From the NCBI GenBank assembly GCA_022457155.1, contig JAJGOT010000134.1:575001-639000 (forward strand): a stretch of 64,000 nucleotides of DNA, given 5' to 3'. Numbering within the stretch: the first letter of the stretch is position 1; every line of letters starts with the position of its first letter. The notes under the pieces are model-generated. The model was not told where the DNA came from. It worked only from the letters and a program-made list of their open reading frames with translations, and made no database searches. The translations under genes were made by a program, and so were the position numbers. This DNA is from Cladopsammia gracilis (lineage: Eukaryota > Cnidaria > Anthozoa > Scleractinia > Dendrophylliidae). This document shows positions 45,697 through 57,144 of the stretch, in pieces.

Positions 45697-47094
45697 ATGC
45701 CATGGCTTTCATCTATAAACTCTCGGTATCGGTGTTGTTATTTCTCTGCCGTATTAATTTCTACAACATTCACGATGGCGTTTATTTATTTAAACATCAG
45801 TGGAAGCTATAATAAGCGACCAACAACTGCTTCTTATCATCCTCGCAAGACCTGCACGCCAAACAAAACAATTAACTCCAGTCATCTTCAGCCACTAAGA
45901 AAGATGTTCGCGAACGTGATCAAAATTCAAAGAGATCTGTATGAGAAGCTGAACAAAAGCGGTTGTATGGCTATGGCTCCAGCCGATTTTAGCGACTTAG
46001 AGGAGCTCCAGCAAAAGGAAAAAGTTTTGCTTCTTATTGTTGTTTCCACTGCTCCATCCAGAACGGACAGAAGAGCAGCTATACGAGAAACATGGTGGAG
46101 CAGATGCCAACAGGAAAAGGTGAGTTATGCGGGATGATCACCGTAAAGTAAACTGTAAAGTTTCAGAAATTGTGAAATATCAATGTTGCTTATTTGTTGT
46201 TTCTTGACTGCTTTAAAGGTCTCTAAACAGAATTTTTGAGAATTTTATTTTCTGTGCTGTTTTCACCTAAAAATGAAATCTTTAGCCGGATTTTATTTTC
46301 AGATAGCATGTAAGTTTTTCACTGATGGTCTGAAAGTCTCCAAAGAACAAACGCAGCAACTTGCACAAGAAAAACGAATTTACAAGGACATGGAGTTTCA
46401 ACCCATCGTTGGAGGAAGAACGTTTGGCCTTCGATATCTCTACCATGTCATGTGGGCAAGTGCCAAATATGACTTCTCATATTTACTCCGAATTGACGAT
46501 GACTATTTCGTGTGCATCGAAAGACTCATACATGAATTACACCATAGGCCGGGTAAGATGTTAAAATGGGGCTCGTATCACTGCGATTACGCAGATCTAA
46601 TCTACGCAGACGAAGCCTGGACTTTGTTCAGTAATGACGTCATCGAATGTTTACTATCGCAAGATCCCCACCAAATCTTATGCCATCCTCACGCCGACCA
46701 ACAAATTCCTATATGGATTAACAAAGTTTACAATAAAAATGAGACTTTGATTCATTTTGACGATCGAAGACTTCATCACTATCCCCCGGCGAATGAAATC
46801 GAGAAGTTTAAATCTGCGACTCGCGTTTGTGATTCTTTTATGGGAGTGCATGGGAGTTCACCAGAACTGATGCGCAGATTTTGGAATAACAGTAACGATG
46901 CAGCGAAAGAAGTCACTGCTCTAACGGACATTTCACAAACATGTGATAAACCTAACGTATTCAATATTTCACTGATGGGTGTACCATACAAGTTTGAATT
47001 AAGGCTATGCATAGAAAACCCACAATGGACTCCTAGAGAAAAAATGTGGCTTGGAATACACATGGGGGCTGATCATGACAGTACAATATGTTAA
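45697..47094 (+). CDS. GT31 glycosyltransferase, gene 3
   Basis: Coding exons 45697-46119 (141 codons) and 46303-47094 (263 codons plus stop); product 404 residues; phase-0 intron of 183 bp. Motifs as in the paralogues: N-terminal membrane anchor, VSTAPSRTDRRAAIRETWW, RIDDDYF, HADQQIPIWI and a C-terminal KMWLGIH. The codon matching the gene 1 start is GTG here, so the ATG in GGAATATGCC is the likely start. The 3' splice site (AG at 45658-45659) precedes it. Nearly identical to gene 4 through both exons and the intron, so their split is recent. It is followed by an array of 88-bp satellite units. Confidence 0.9.
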
Positions 47095-47139
47095 TTTAAG
47101 TGACAAGTTTCATTTCAGTTATTTTAACCCTTTCATTCT

Positions 47140-47625
47140 CAGAGTCAGTTATGAAAACATGTAGTGTAGTTCTAACTTTTGAGTTGAGTCTGTGGATGAA
47201 ATCCTATGGTGTGACCATTCATTCGAAACCTCTTTAGCAGCACTTTTGCATGGTACCATTTGTTCTAACGTTTGAGTCTGTGAACGAAATCCTATGGTGT
47301 GACCATTCAAATGAAACCTCTTCAGCAATACTTTTGCATGGTACCATTTGTTCTAACTTTTGAGACTGTTGATGAAATCCTGCGGTGTGACCATTCAAAT
47401 GAAACCTCTTCATATGAATGTGAATATATGAAAATCATCTACTTGAACTGCGGATAAACATGAGTGAAATTTGTGATCCTCTTCAGCAGTACTTTTGCAT
47501 GGTACCATTTGTTCTAACTTTTTAGACTGTTGATGAAATCCTATGGAGTGACCATTCAAATAAAACCTCTTTAGCAGTACTTTTGCATGGTAACATTTGT
47601 TTTTCAATATTTTACAACATTTTGA
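47140..47625 (+). repeat. 88-bp satellite array downstream of GT31 gene 3
   Basis: About five units; the TGTTCTAAC landmark recurs at 47261 and 47349. One unit is interrupted by ATGAATGTGAATATATG (about 47413), as also seen after gene 4. Confidence 0.88.
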
Positions 47626-49311
47626 CTTTTGTCACTCTTGGGAAGTAAAGGGTTACATTGTAAGCAGCTTTGTATCGAGTCTATGGAGGGTTACACGAGG
47701 GTTAAGGTGTTTCCCTCCAGTTTCCATGGAGCCGCACCGATCATTTTTGAGCGGCCGTTTAATTAACTTTCCTTTATTGAATTAGTATGAAACTTACATA
47801 AAAAAAAAACCCCGCAGGAAAAAAAAAAGGATACATGGATCTAAACACTTCAATATAAGAGGGCCGGGGTGGGGTACCTCGATAATACTTAGCACTTAAT
47901 GTCTGGGTTCTCTAACATAAAACAGTTAAATTTTAGGCATTTTAACACTAATATTAACATAATTTACTGTAACAGAAATTTCATCCAGACAGAAACAAAA
48001 ACGGCCCCAATGATTGTCTGAAACGCCTAAATCTTAACACCTGAAAGTGTCCAGGTCCGCTTACGGGAATGTCCGCTAACGGGAATCGCCATCTCATCTT
48101 GGAATATGTTAGAAAAGCTATAAATAAATGCAGAACAGAGTCCATTCTACACAACTACCCGCATGCCGAATTCAATGATAATCACATATTAACGTTGGTG
48201 CCCCGTTGTTTAGAAACATACAATACTTTCTTTTATACTGTTTTTATTCTCCCGAACACTATGACCCGCAACGGAGATTTCTTACAAAATCAATGAACCC
48301 GAGAAACCACCAACAATATTGACTACAGTTTAATTGAATACTGACGGGGGTTCAAGGGCATCCAATTTATTTTTTACACGAGTAAAACTTACCGGATAAA
48401 TAACAAAAGAGGTATTCAATATGATGGACCAATAAAAACAGAGGTTCAGAAAAGCTAGGTAGTGACGACATCCCTGAATCGGTTACCACGTTTGTGTTCG
48501 AGTGGTATATAGTTTGGGTGCTGTTTACTAAAAGCTCAGACTGATCTGAAGTCGTAAAGACAGCTACAACACCAGTTATTCAAAGGTAAGTTGTGCTACT
48601 CGAAAGTTATGCGAAATTGAGAAGCTACAGTGAAGAGTATTTAGATATTAACCGAAGGGGATCAAAATAACCTGCTAATCGATTCTAGCATGTTTGCGCA
48701 TGTTTGCGCTATACCGTCTACCCGTGACGTGCCTGTAGCAGTAGGTAGTTGTATAATTGACAAATGTCTTTCCACAATCTGAAAGAAAGACCACTCGTTC
48801 TCCATCAACTTGTACCATTTTAAGAAATATATCGAGCAAAAGCAAATACGAAGGAAAGCAACAACAGGATTTCTCATGGCAAAACATTGGGTGACACTTG
48901 CCTATATAGTATTTTCACTCGTCACCAGGTTCCCAATTTGACCCTACAATCATAGCAAAAAGATCAATTTTTGAAAGAAAAATCAAAATTCCGCGCATTT
49001 CTGAGTTACTTGTCTGAAATCTACACTCGGATTCCAGTACTATGGTTATTATTCTATCTTGAAACGTTAAAATATTTTAATAACTTTAAAAAAAGTACCG
49101 TCATTTTGACCTTGAAGTGAACAATTTCGTGTAAAGGGCTGCATGGAGTTCGACCTCGCGGTCATCGCTAAGGTTCTATCCAGTTCTAACTCATTTTAAC
49201 AGGCGCAATGTCAACACCCACACTCGGTTTTGGAAAAACCGGAATCTAGTAAGAAATTTGCTTTAGATTGAGCGAAAAAACCTCCGTCATTTTGCACTTT
49301 TCAGCAGCACG

Positions 49312-49473
49312 ATGCCTCGACTGAATGCATTTTTGCTTCCTTTGGTCGGCATCGTGTTTACGTTCGCTTGCTCGTCTGTCAGTGCATGGCCTAGCGGTGA
49401 GAACGACGGAAATCAGAAGGAAGGCGAAAATCACGGCTGTATCAAGGAAACCCCGCGCTTCAAGGTTACATAA
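49312..49473 (+). CDS. Candidate secreted-peptide exon, copy B
   Basis: 53 codons beginning MPRLNAFLLPLVGIVF, with the same signal peptide as copy A. In the mature part Glu becomes Asp, Tyr becomes Cys and the last Gln becomes Lys. The frame is kept through two changes: a small indel moves the start to the upstream ATG, and no stop is introduced. The same AAG/GTTACA junction may be a splice donor. No second exon is found. Function unknown. Confidence 0.5.
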   Translation: MPRLNAFLLPLVGIVFTFACSSVSAWPSGENDGNQKEGENHGCIKETPRFKVT

Positions 49474-50845
49474 ACAAGAAAGATATATAGTATTAATATC
49501 GGAAAGATTTCCGTATAACCTCATACATTAGTTATGCATACCATTCTTAAAACTAAACAAAAGCTAAAACAAAAGAGCTCACGCCCGGAGCAAATGTCTT
49601 GTCCGTGGCATGCAAATTACATAGTTCTACATGGATAATCTGCATAAGGCGCGCGAGTTAATTATAAATAATTTTAGTCTATTTTTGCTTTAAATTATGC
49701 CTTTAAAATCTATAACAAAGCCTGTTATGAACAATTATTCCATTCAAGTAATCCGTACTGTCCAAAAAAGTGTCGTAGTTTCGATAAAGTGAAATGGTAA
49801 TCGGAACAGATCAAATGCATTAGATTCATTGAAGCATTCATTTCAGATAGCAAAAAGCGTGCCAGTGAGTTCATCGGCTCGTACAGCGGTATCATTAAAT
49901 AGTTTGCACGTTAGCGCGGAAAACAGGAATAAAGAGAAACTGTGTAGAATGCAATTTTTTAGTTAATTGAAAAACTTCGTTACTGATTGATGTCGCATAG
50001 GAATGCACGTTTTCAGAAACATGTCTCCATAAGGCTTGTTTAATTTACACGCAGCGCAAGCTTACTGAAGCGAAAGCATGGGCAGCTCTTACAAGGTCTT
50101 CTCTGATTTGCTGAGAAAACAATAGAACAAACAACACAACAATGGACCCTAGCCCTGAAAACAATAGAGCTGCGTGGTCCAACGAAATTGGAGGTTGTTA
50201 AAAGCTGCGTGGTATCTGTAAGCATGAGCAAGTAAAAGCACAAGAAACTGGCTACGAACTGGATTAGTATAGTACTTGGCGGTACCAGCAGATCAGTTTT
50301 GCAAAACTGATCTGATACCAAGCCAAGTACTATACTACTGCGAGCTGATGGAACAATTATATGGTAATATTAAATGGACAATCATATGGAAACGTCATAT
50401 GGACAATTATATGGAACAATCAGATGCAAAAATAAATGAATCTATATGAAACTATACGGTTTTTTTTATCATCAGTTGGACTAAACTATATATTCAAAAA
50501 TTCAGTCAAACTATATTTCCATAATTGAAACATATTTAATAATTTGTGCTCGATTTTTTTTGTTAATGACGGTACCAGATCATTTTACCAGATGATGCAA
50601 AAATAAATCAAACTATATGTTTTTCAAAATTGAAGTGCGTTTAAATATTCACATTATCATCAAAACAGGAAAGAATCACCACAGCGTGACATTCTTAGAA
50701 AATGGGGGTTCCCGAGGATAGAATTATTAGTGTGTGACTTCTCAGAAAAACGAGAAGTAGATGATGTCATATCATTGCTATTGTTCTCAAGTCATGTGAA
50801 TTGTTTCTTTCTTTATGACTTACATGTAAGATGCAAAACACAAGT

Positions 50846-51013
50846 AATAGACAATATTCGTATTCTCGGTATTGGACTGGAACTAGCTTACAGTCGAGGC
50901 TAATGCGGGGGAATATCATTAAAAATATTTGCATGTGAAAAGATTCCCCCCCATGAGCCTTGACTGCACGCTAGTTTCAGTTCAATACCGTGAATACGAA
51001 AATTGTCTATTTT
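50846..51013. mobile_element. MITE-like inverted repeat in segment B
   Basis: Counterpart of 38651-38816 in A. Confidence 0.75.
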
Positions 51014-51224
51014 CTGATTTGTAGAGAGGTCTGAGAGTGTATTATACATAATACACTGATTTCTGATTGGTTAAAATATACCACATGACAAGGGAAAGTT
51101 TCATTGCGTCATAGAATTTCACGCATCCTGTCAACCATTATTGAATGTATCAGCAGTCATGTTGATAATAATCAATTGGCTTCATTTCATTGATGAACAC
51201 GGTATGGAAACTGAACTGTATTTA

Positions 51225-53154
51225 TTATTGTGTATTTTTATGTCCATAAGCATAACTTGTTATTCCATCTTCCAATATGTATCGTTTATCGTCGAAGCAA
51301 GATAATGACACTTTGTTAAGCTCATAGCTTCTAATTTGATGATTTTGACTTCTTATTGTTTTTATTGTATGCATGATTTGTTTATTATTAAATAGTACAT
51401 CTTTATAATTTTCATGTTTGATCTGTTTCTTGATGACATTCTTTTTGATACCTTAAGCTGTTTTACCAACATTATCGTTATCTTTCATATATGAATACAT
51501 TTTACTTCTCAATCCAATGAATTGTTTGATTGGTATACTACAAGATTCATCTTTGAATTTTCCAATTACTTTTTTGTTTGTTTTATCATGAAATACAGAG
51601 CCTTCAGGGTACTCAGCTAAATTAAGGCAAGGGCCTCTAGTTTTAACGCCCAAAAGCTACGGGGGTGGTCTATCTCAAGAGGCTTTAGTCATGAGAGCTC
51701 AATACTTTAAAAGAGTTTCAAAAACTCATTAATAATTCATAAAGAAAATACAAAGGAAATTAATGTTTAATGAGCGTCTTTATATCTGATATAGACGCGG
51801 CTAAATTTTGCGTCCAATGTTCTTGCCCAAAATGACCCAAAATCTAAATATTACTGAAGCCGTTTAATAAACTCACACTTCGTGCTTTATCAAGTCTAAA
51901 ACACTCGGCTGCGCCTCGTGTTTTAAACTTGATAAAGCACTCCTGCTCGTTTATTAAACTATAGAAATAGTTAGCAAATGTGGTCCTCTTGTCAGGATTA
52001 TCATATGCAAATTAGGTCACGTGACTTAATACGGCCACAAAATCCAGAAAAAACTTTGAGCAAAGATGGCAATAGTTTATACCGATCATAATCAAATATT
52101 ATTGCTACCAGATAAGTCCCAAGAACAACAACAAAAAATCCGCGCTTGGCCTTTGTTGATTATTTCATTAAGTTTGAAAATAAACGGTAATTTGTACTAG
52201 TACCCAGTCCCCCATAATAGTAATATATCATTTTTCCTGTATTTTTATTTTTAACTAATCTTAAAAAGGCCAAGCGCAGAAATGAAGTACATAATAGCCT
52301 TAAAATCATAAAACTTCTGACAGCCTCCAGGTATTGGTGAAAAGTGTTGCCATTTTGCTTGGAATGTTTTTTACCTAAAAATAACCCTGACAGGTCACGT
52401 GACCTAATTTGCATATAATCTGCGTGCTAAAATGTCCAAACTTGCAAAATCTATAGTCTACCAAAGATTTGAGTTCTCATGGCCAAAGCCTTAGAAGATA
52501 GACCACCCCTTCACTTTTTTGAGTGAAATAGCTGGAGGCCCTTGCCTTAATTTACCTGAGTAATCGGAATTATCAAATTTATGTTTATCATTATAAAAAT
52601 CTTTATAAACATCTTCAGCTTCAATTTCATTCAAGTTAAACTATGAGTGTGAATCATACTTTTTTTAATATAATTATAATGAAAATCATACATTAGGGTT
52701 TTAGAAAGATCAAGAATTCACATTCCTATATTAGTATATATGCTGGTCTGTTTAAGGTTGTTTCTTTGATCTTATGCACAGCCACTAGATTTTCATTGAA
52801 GATTTTTGATGATACATAACTAGGTTTTGAAGCTAATTTCAATAGTTTATCTTTATTTACTAGTCACTAATCGAACATCAACTCTTTTTTTCTGATATTC
52901 TCCATAGTTTTACCAAAAACGGAGTTATTCATTAGTTTGAAAAGGTCTTTTTCAAATGTATTCTTAGCAGTAGTTCTGTTACGTGTATTGAAGTGAATAC
53001 ATTGTTTGAGCCATGGACTTTGATTGAATTGCAGTACTTTCAACCCTAAATCAGTATATAATTGAAGATTTCTGTAATGTAATACATAATTTGTTTTGTT
53101 GTTTAAATTTGTAATCAACTTATGTACTTGTCCGATGGTGATATTAAAATTACT
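51225..53154 (-). pseudogene. Polinton-type DNA polymerase B relic, copy B
   Basis: Same fragments as copy A from the motif B region ([15 protein letters not shown], about 52900) to the C-terminal end at 51225. The part with motif A is missing because B ends at 53154. The Asp-to-His change at motif C (THSL, about 52640) is shared with A, and the sequence before it has a further deletion. A 949-bp transposon interrupts the gene at 51612-52560. Confidence 0.78.
51612..52560. mobile_element. 949-bp DNA transposon with TA target, absent from copy A
   Basis: Ends CTCAGCTAAATTAAGGCAAG and its inverse (CTTGCCTTAATTTACCTGAG) form TIRs of about 27 bp with one mismatch near the tips. Flanking TA is at 51610-51611 and 52561-52562, and copy A (about 39415) has the single TA. 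Inside are further nested inverted repeats, for example ATATGCAAATTAGGTCACGTG at about 52003 against its inverse at about 52396, and a palindrome around 51870-51965. No transposase is present. A TA duplication fits Tc1/mariner-like mobilisation. Confidence 0.88.
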
Positions 53155-53413
53155 AAGTTACATAGACAAATCGAGTCGTTTTGTTTTTCTAGTTCGATCA
53201 GTTTAATTGGAGAAGTCATTTCAAAACCTGGTGTTTCGCGTTTTGTCGGGTTTCCAAGGTCGTTGAAATGAAAGCTATCGAAAAGCCACCATTTCCCTTT
53301 AATTTGGTGCTATTTTTAAATGATTTCTCCTTCATCACTAATTAATGATAAAGCCGTCGTGCAGCTACCTGTTATATATTGTTTTACGAAACAGACTGTT
53401 CTGTATTGTGTTA

Positions 53414-54148
53414 GAGCGATTTTCGTATGACCTTGAAATGGAACGCGCGTACAGAGCCAAAACAACAGATGAACGCGAAAAGTAAACATTAGATTGGTTT
53501 ATCGAACAGAGTCAAACGCGTGCGGATTTTGATTGGCTTATCGAACATGCAACGTGTTGAATACAAAAAAAGTACTTTTCCGCTTTTTTCCGCAACTCGA
53601 AACAACAAAATGCCGAACTGGAGAGTAAATACTCGTGAAGGACTTTACAACTCTGGCGTAGCCTATCCCTTGCAAAAAAGGTACCAGATTTTAGCAGACT
53701 TTGCAGTAAGTGGAAGTTTTGCAGTCAGTGCACGCAAAAACCGCGTATGCTACAATACCGCTTGAACAATTTGCAAAAAATTCATCGCGACCGGAGATTG
53801 TCAAGCTGGAAGCACTTATTTCCAGAAATGCACGTAACTCGGACCTTGGGCACTTCATATTACACACAATTATTTGTAATTTCCACCGACTTCCGAAAAC
53901 ACGCACAACACAGCACATTTGATCTTTTGTCCGAGAACTTTCTGAAAATCGCGCGATCAATATTCTGTTTGACGTCATTTTGTTTTTGGCATTCCGATTG
54001 GTTTATCGAACAAGCGCATTTGTCATATTAGGGTTGTTTACGCGGGAAACGAAAGGAGTCTTTTGTTTCGATCTGTTCAATTATTGGTGGATGAAACAAA
54101 TCGCGAACACTCTCCGAACCGTTGTTCAAGGTCATACAAAAATCGCTC
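53414..54148. mobile_element. 735-bp DNA transposon with TA target, upstream of GT31 gene 4
   Basis: TIRs GAGCGATTTTCGTATGACC (left) and, inverted, GAGCGATTTTTGTATGACC (right). TA is at 53412-53413 and 54149-54150. GT31 gene 3 has the uninterrupted GTGTTATAAGC at the matching place. The interior repeats GATTGGTTTATCGAACA-like phrases near both ends. No transposase is present. Confidence 0.9.
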
Positions 54149-54273
54149 TATAAGCTGGTTACTACGTTGATCACAAAAGGAGAAAGGACACAAAGCTTCT
54201 TCTTATCATTATTACTTTTTATCTTTTCTTCGTCAGATTCAGCCCCAAAACTGAGGTGTACTCACAAGGGAAT

Positions 54274-55671
54274 ATGCCATGGCTTTCATCTATAATCTCT
54301 CAGTATCGGTGTTGTTATTTCTCTGCCGTATTAATTTCTGCAACATTCACGATGGCGTTTATTTATTTAAACATCAGTGGAAGCTATAATAAGCGACCAG
54401 CAACTGCTTCTTATCATCCTCGCAAGACCTGCACGCCAAACAAAACAATTAACTCCAGTCATCTTCAGCCACTAAGAAAGATGTTCGCGAACGTGATCAA
54501 AATTCAAAGAGATCTGTATGAGAAGCTGAACAAAAGCGGTTGTATGGCTATGGCTCCAGCCGATTTTAGCGACTTAGATGAGCTCGAGCAAAAGGAAAAA
54601 GTTTTGCTTCTTATTGTTGTTTCCACTGCTCCATCCAGAACGGACAGAAGAGCAGCTATACGAGAAACATGGTGGAGCAAATGCCAACAGGAAAAGGTGA
54701 GTTATGCGGGATGATCACCGTAAAGTAAACTGTAAAGTTTCAGAAATTGTGAAATATCAATGTTGTTTATTTGTTGTTTCTTGACTGCTTTAAAGGTCTC
54801 TAAACAGAATTTTTGAGAATTTTATTTTCTGTGCTGTTTTCACCTAAAAATGAAATCTTTAGCTGGATTTTATTTTCAGATAGCATGTAAGTTTTTCACT
54901 GATGGTCTGAAAGTCTCCAAAGAACAAACGCAGCAACTTGCACAAGAAAAACGAATTCACAAGGACATGGAGTTTCAACCCATCGTTGGAGGAAGAACGT
55001 TTGGCCTTCGATATCTCTACCATGTCATGTGGGCAAGTGCCAAATATGATTTCTCATATTTACTCCGAATTGACGATGACTATTTCGTGTGCATCGAAAG
55101 ACTCATACATGAATTACACCACAGGCCGGGTAAGATGTTAAAATGGGGTTCGTATCACTGCAATTACCCAGATCTAATCTACGCAGACGAAGCCTGGACT
55201 TTGTTCAGTTATGACGTCATCGCACGTTTACTATCGCAAGATCCCCACCAAATCTTATGCCATCCTCACGCCGGCCAAGAAATTCCTATATGGATTAACA
55301 AAGTTTACAATAAAAATGAGACTTTGATTCATTTTGACGATCGAAGACTTCATCACTATCCCCCGGCGAATGAAATCGAGAAGTTTAAATCTGCGACTCG
55401 CGTTTGTGATTCTTTTATGGGAGTGCATGGGAGTTCACCAGAACTGATGCGCAGATTTTGGAATAACAGTAACGATGGAGCGAAAGAAGTCACTGCTCTA
55501 ACGGACATTTCACAAACATGTGATAAACCTAACGTATTCAATATCTCAGCGATGAGTAAACCATTCAAGTTTGAATTAAGGCCATGCATAGAAAACCCAC
55601 AATGGACTCCTGGAGAAAAAATGTGGCTTGGAATACACAGGGGTGCTGATCATGACAGTACAATATGTTAA
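54274..55671 (+). CDS. GT31 glycosyltransferase, gene 4
   Basis: Coding exons 54274-54696 (141 codons) and 54880-55671 (263 codons plus stop); product 404 residues; phase-0 intron of 183 bp nearly identical to that of gene 3. Membrane anchor, IRETWW box and RIDDDYF are present. The later motif reads HAGQEIPIWI: the Asp kept in genes 1-3 (HADQQ) is Gly here at residue 273. If that Asp corresponds to the GT31 EDV acidic motif, activity or specificity may be altered. A 735-bp transposon sits about 90 bases before the 3' splice site that precedes the start codon. An 88-bp satellite array follows. Confidence 0.9.
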
Positions 55672-55719
55672 TTTAAGTGACAAGTTTCATTTCAGTTATT
55701 TTAACCCTTTCATTCTCAG

Positions 55720-56340
55720 AGTCAGTTATGAAAACATGTAGTGTAGTTCTAACTTTTGAGTTGAGTCTGTGGATGAAATCCTATGGTGTGACCATTCATT
55801 CGAAACCTCTTTAGCAGCACTTTTGCATGGTACCATTTGTTCTAACGTTTGAGTCTGTGAACGAAATCCTATGGTGTGACCATTCAAATGAAACCTCTTC
55901 AGCAATACTTTTGCATGGTACCATTTGTTCTAACTTTTGAGTCTGTTGATGAAATCCTATGGTGTGACCATTCAAATGAAACCTCTTCAGCAGTACTTTT
56001 TGCATGGTTCCATTTGTTCTAACTTTTGAGACTGTTGATGAAATCCTATGGTCGTGTGACCATTCAAATGAAACCTCTTCAGCAGTACTTTTTGCATGGT
56101 TCCATTTGTTCTAACTTTTCAGACTGTGGATGAAATCCTACGGTGTGACCATTCAAATGAAACCTCTTCATATGAATGTGAATATATGAAAATCATATAT
56201 TTGAACTGCGGATAAACATGAGTGGAATTTGTGATCCTCTTGACTTCAAAATCGAAAAACGAAATCGAAATGCTGTGGTGTGACCATTCAAATGAAACCT
56301 CTTTAGCAGTACTTTTGCATGGTACCATTTGTTTTTCAAT
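55720..56340 (+). repeat. 88-bp satellite array downstream of GT31 gene 4
   Basis: About seven units with GTGACCATTCAAATGAAACC and TTTGCATGGT; the ATGAATGTGAATATATG interruption is at about 56173. Longer by about two units than the array after gene 3. Confidence 0.88.
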
Positions 56341-57141
56341 ATTTTACAAAATAAAATTTAGACTTTTCTTGAATTTTGACTTTTGTCACTCTTGGGAGGT
56401 AAAGGGTTACATTGTAAGCAGCTTTGTATCGAGTCTATGGAGGGTTACACGCGAGGGTTAAGGTGTTTCCCTCCAGTTTCCATGGAGCCGCACCGACCAT
56501 TTTTGAGCGGCCGTTTAACTAACTTTCCTTTATTGAATTAACATAAGATATTGTACTTAGTTTGAAGTTTATAAGAGTGTAACAATTTTGTAAATCGCAT
56601 TTAAAATTGCGGAGATAAACGAGAAACATTGAAATCACTTGAGTCTAAATTCCGAGCGATTGCGATGACATCTGAAAAAATAAAAAATATTATGATAAAC
56701 TATGACATATGGCAAACAAAATATCTAAAAATTAGAAACTTTTGTCAAGCTGATTTTGAGTAAATCAGAAAAACATTTCGAACTTGTGATTTTGCATGTG
56801 TATGAGCACACCCATAGGTTCCTCAATTAAGCTTATAAAAGTTTAATTTCTCACTCAAGTTTACGCCAAAATGTGTGTTTAGTGTATGGGATGAAACTAT
56901 GAAAGTTTGAAAGCGTTTCTCGTTTTAGTTTTGGAGATTCGAATTTCTATAGGAAATCATAGTTTTTTTACTAAGTCCTTGATATTGTAGTTTTAGCACC
57001 TTTCTACATATTTCAAAAACCGCGTGATAGATTTTTTTTAAACTGTTATGATCGTTTCTTTATAATATGAACAACATTGTCTCGAAGTTTCATCTTGATT
57101 GAAACATTGTAACATGGCCAAATAAAATAATAAAGTTCACC
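56341..57141. other. Non-coding stretch after GT31 gene 4
   Basis: The first 200 bp match 47600-47790 after gene 3 (GTTTCCCTCCAGTTTCCATG). The remainder is AT-rich with no gene recognised. Confidence 0.55.
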
Positions 57142-57144
57142 TAA

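Larger units (their letters stand above)
47810..53154. repeat. Duplicated segment B (copy of 35008-40024)
   Basis: Collinear with A. The left edge is CCCCGCAGGAAAAAAAA; the right edge at 53154 joins directly to the 5' flank of GT31 gene 4 (TTACATAGACAAATCGAG). It lies exactly between GT31 genes 3 and 4. Confidence 0.9.

Noticed and set aside
46779..47063. Minus-strand ORFs opposite GT31 exon 2 (also at 19752 and 55356)
   Set aside because: They recur in each paralogue only because the plus-strand exon is conserved.
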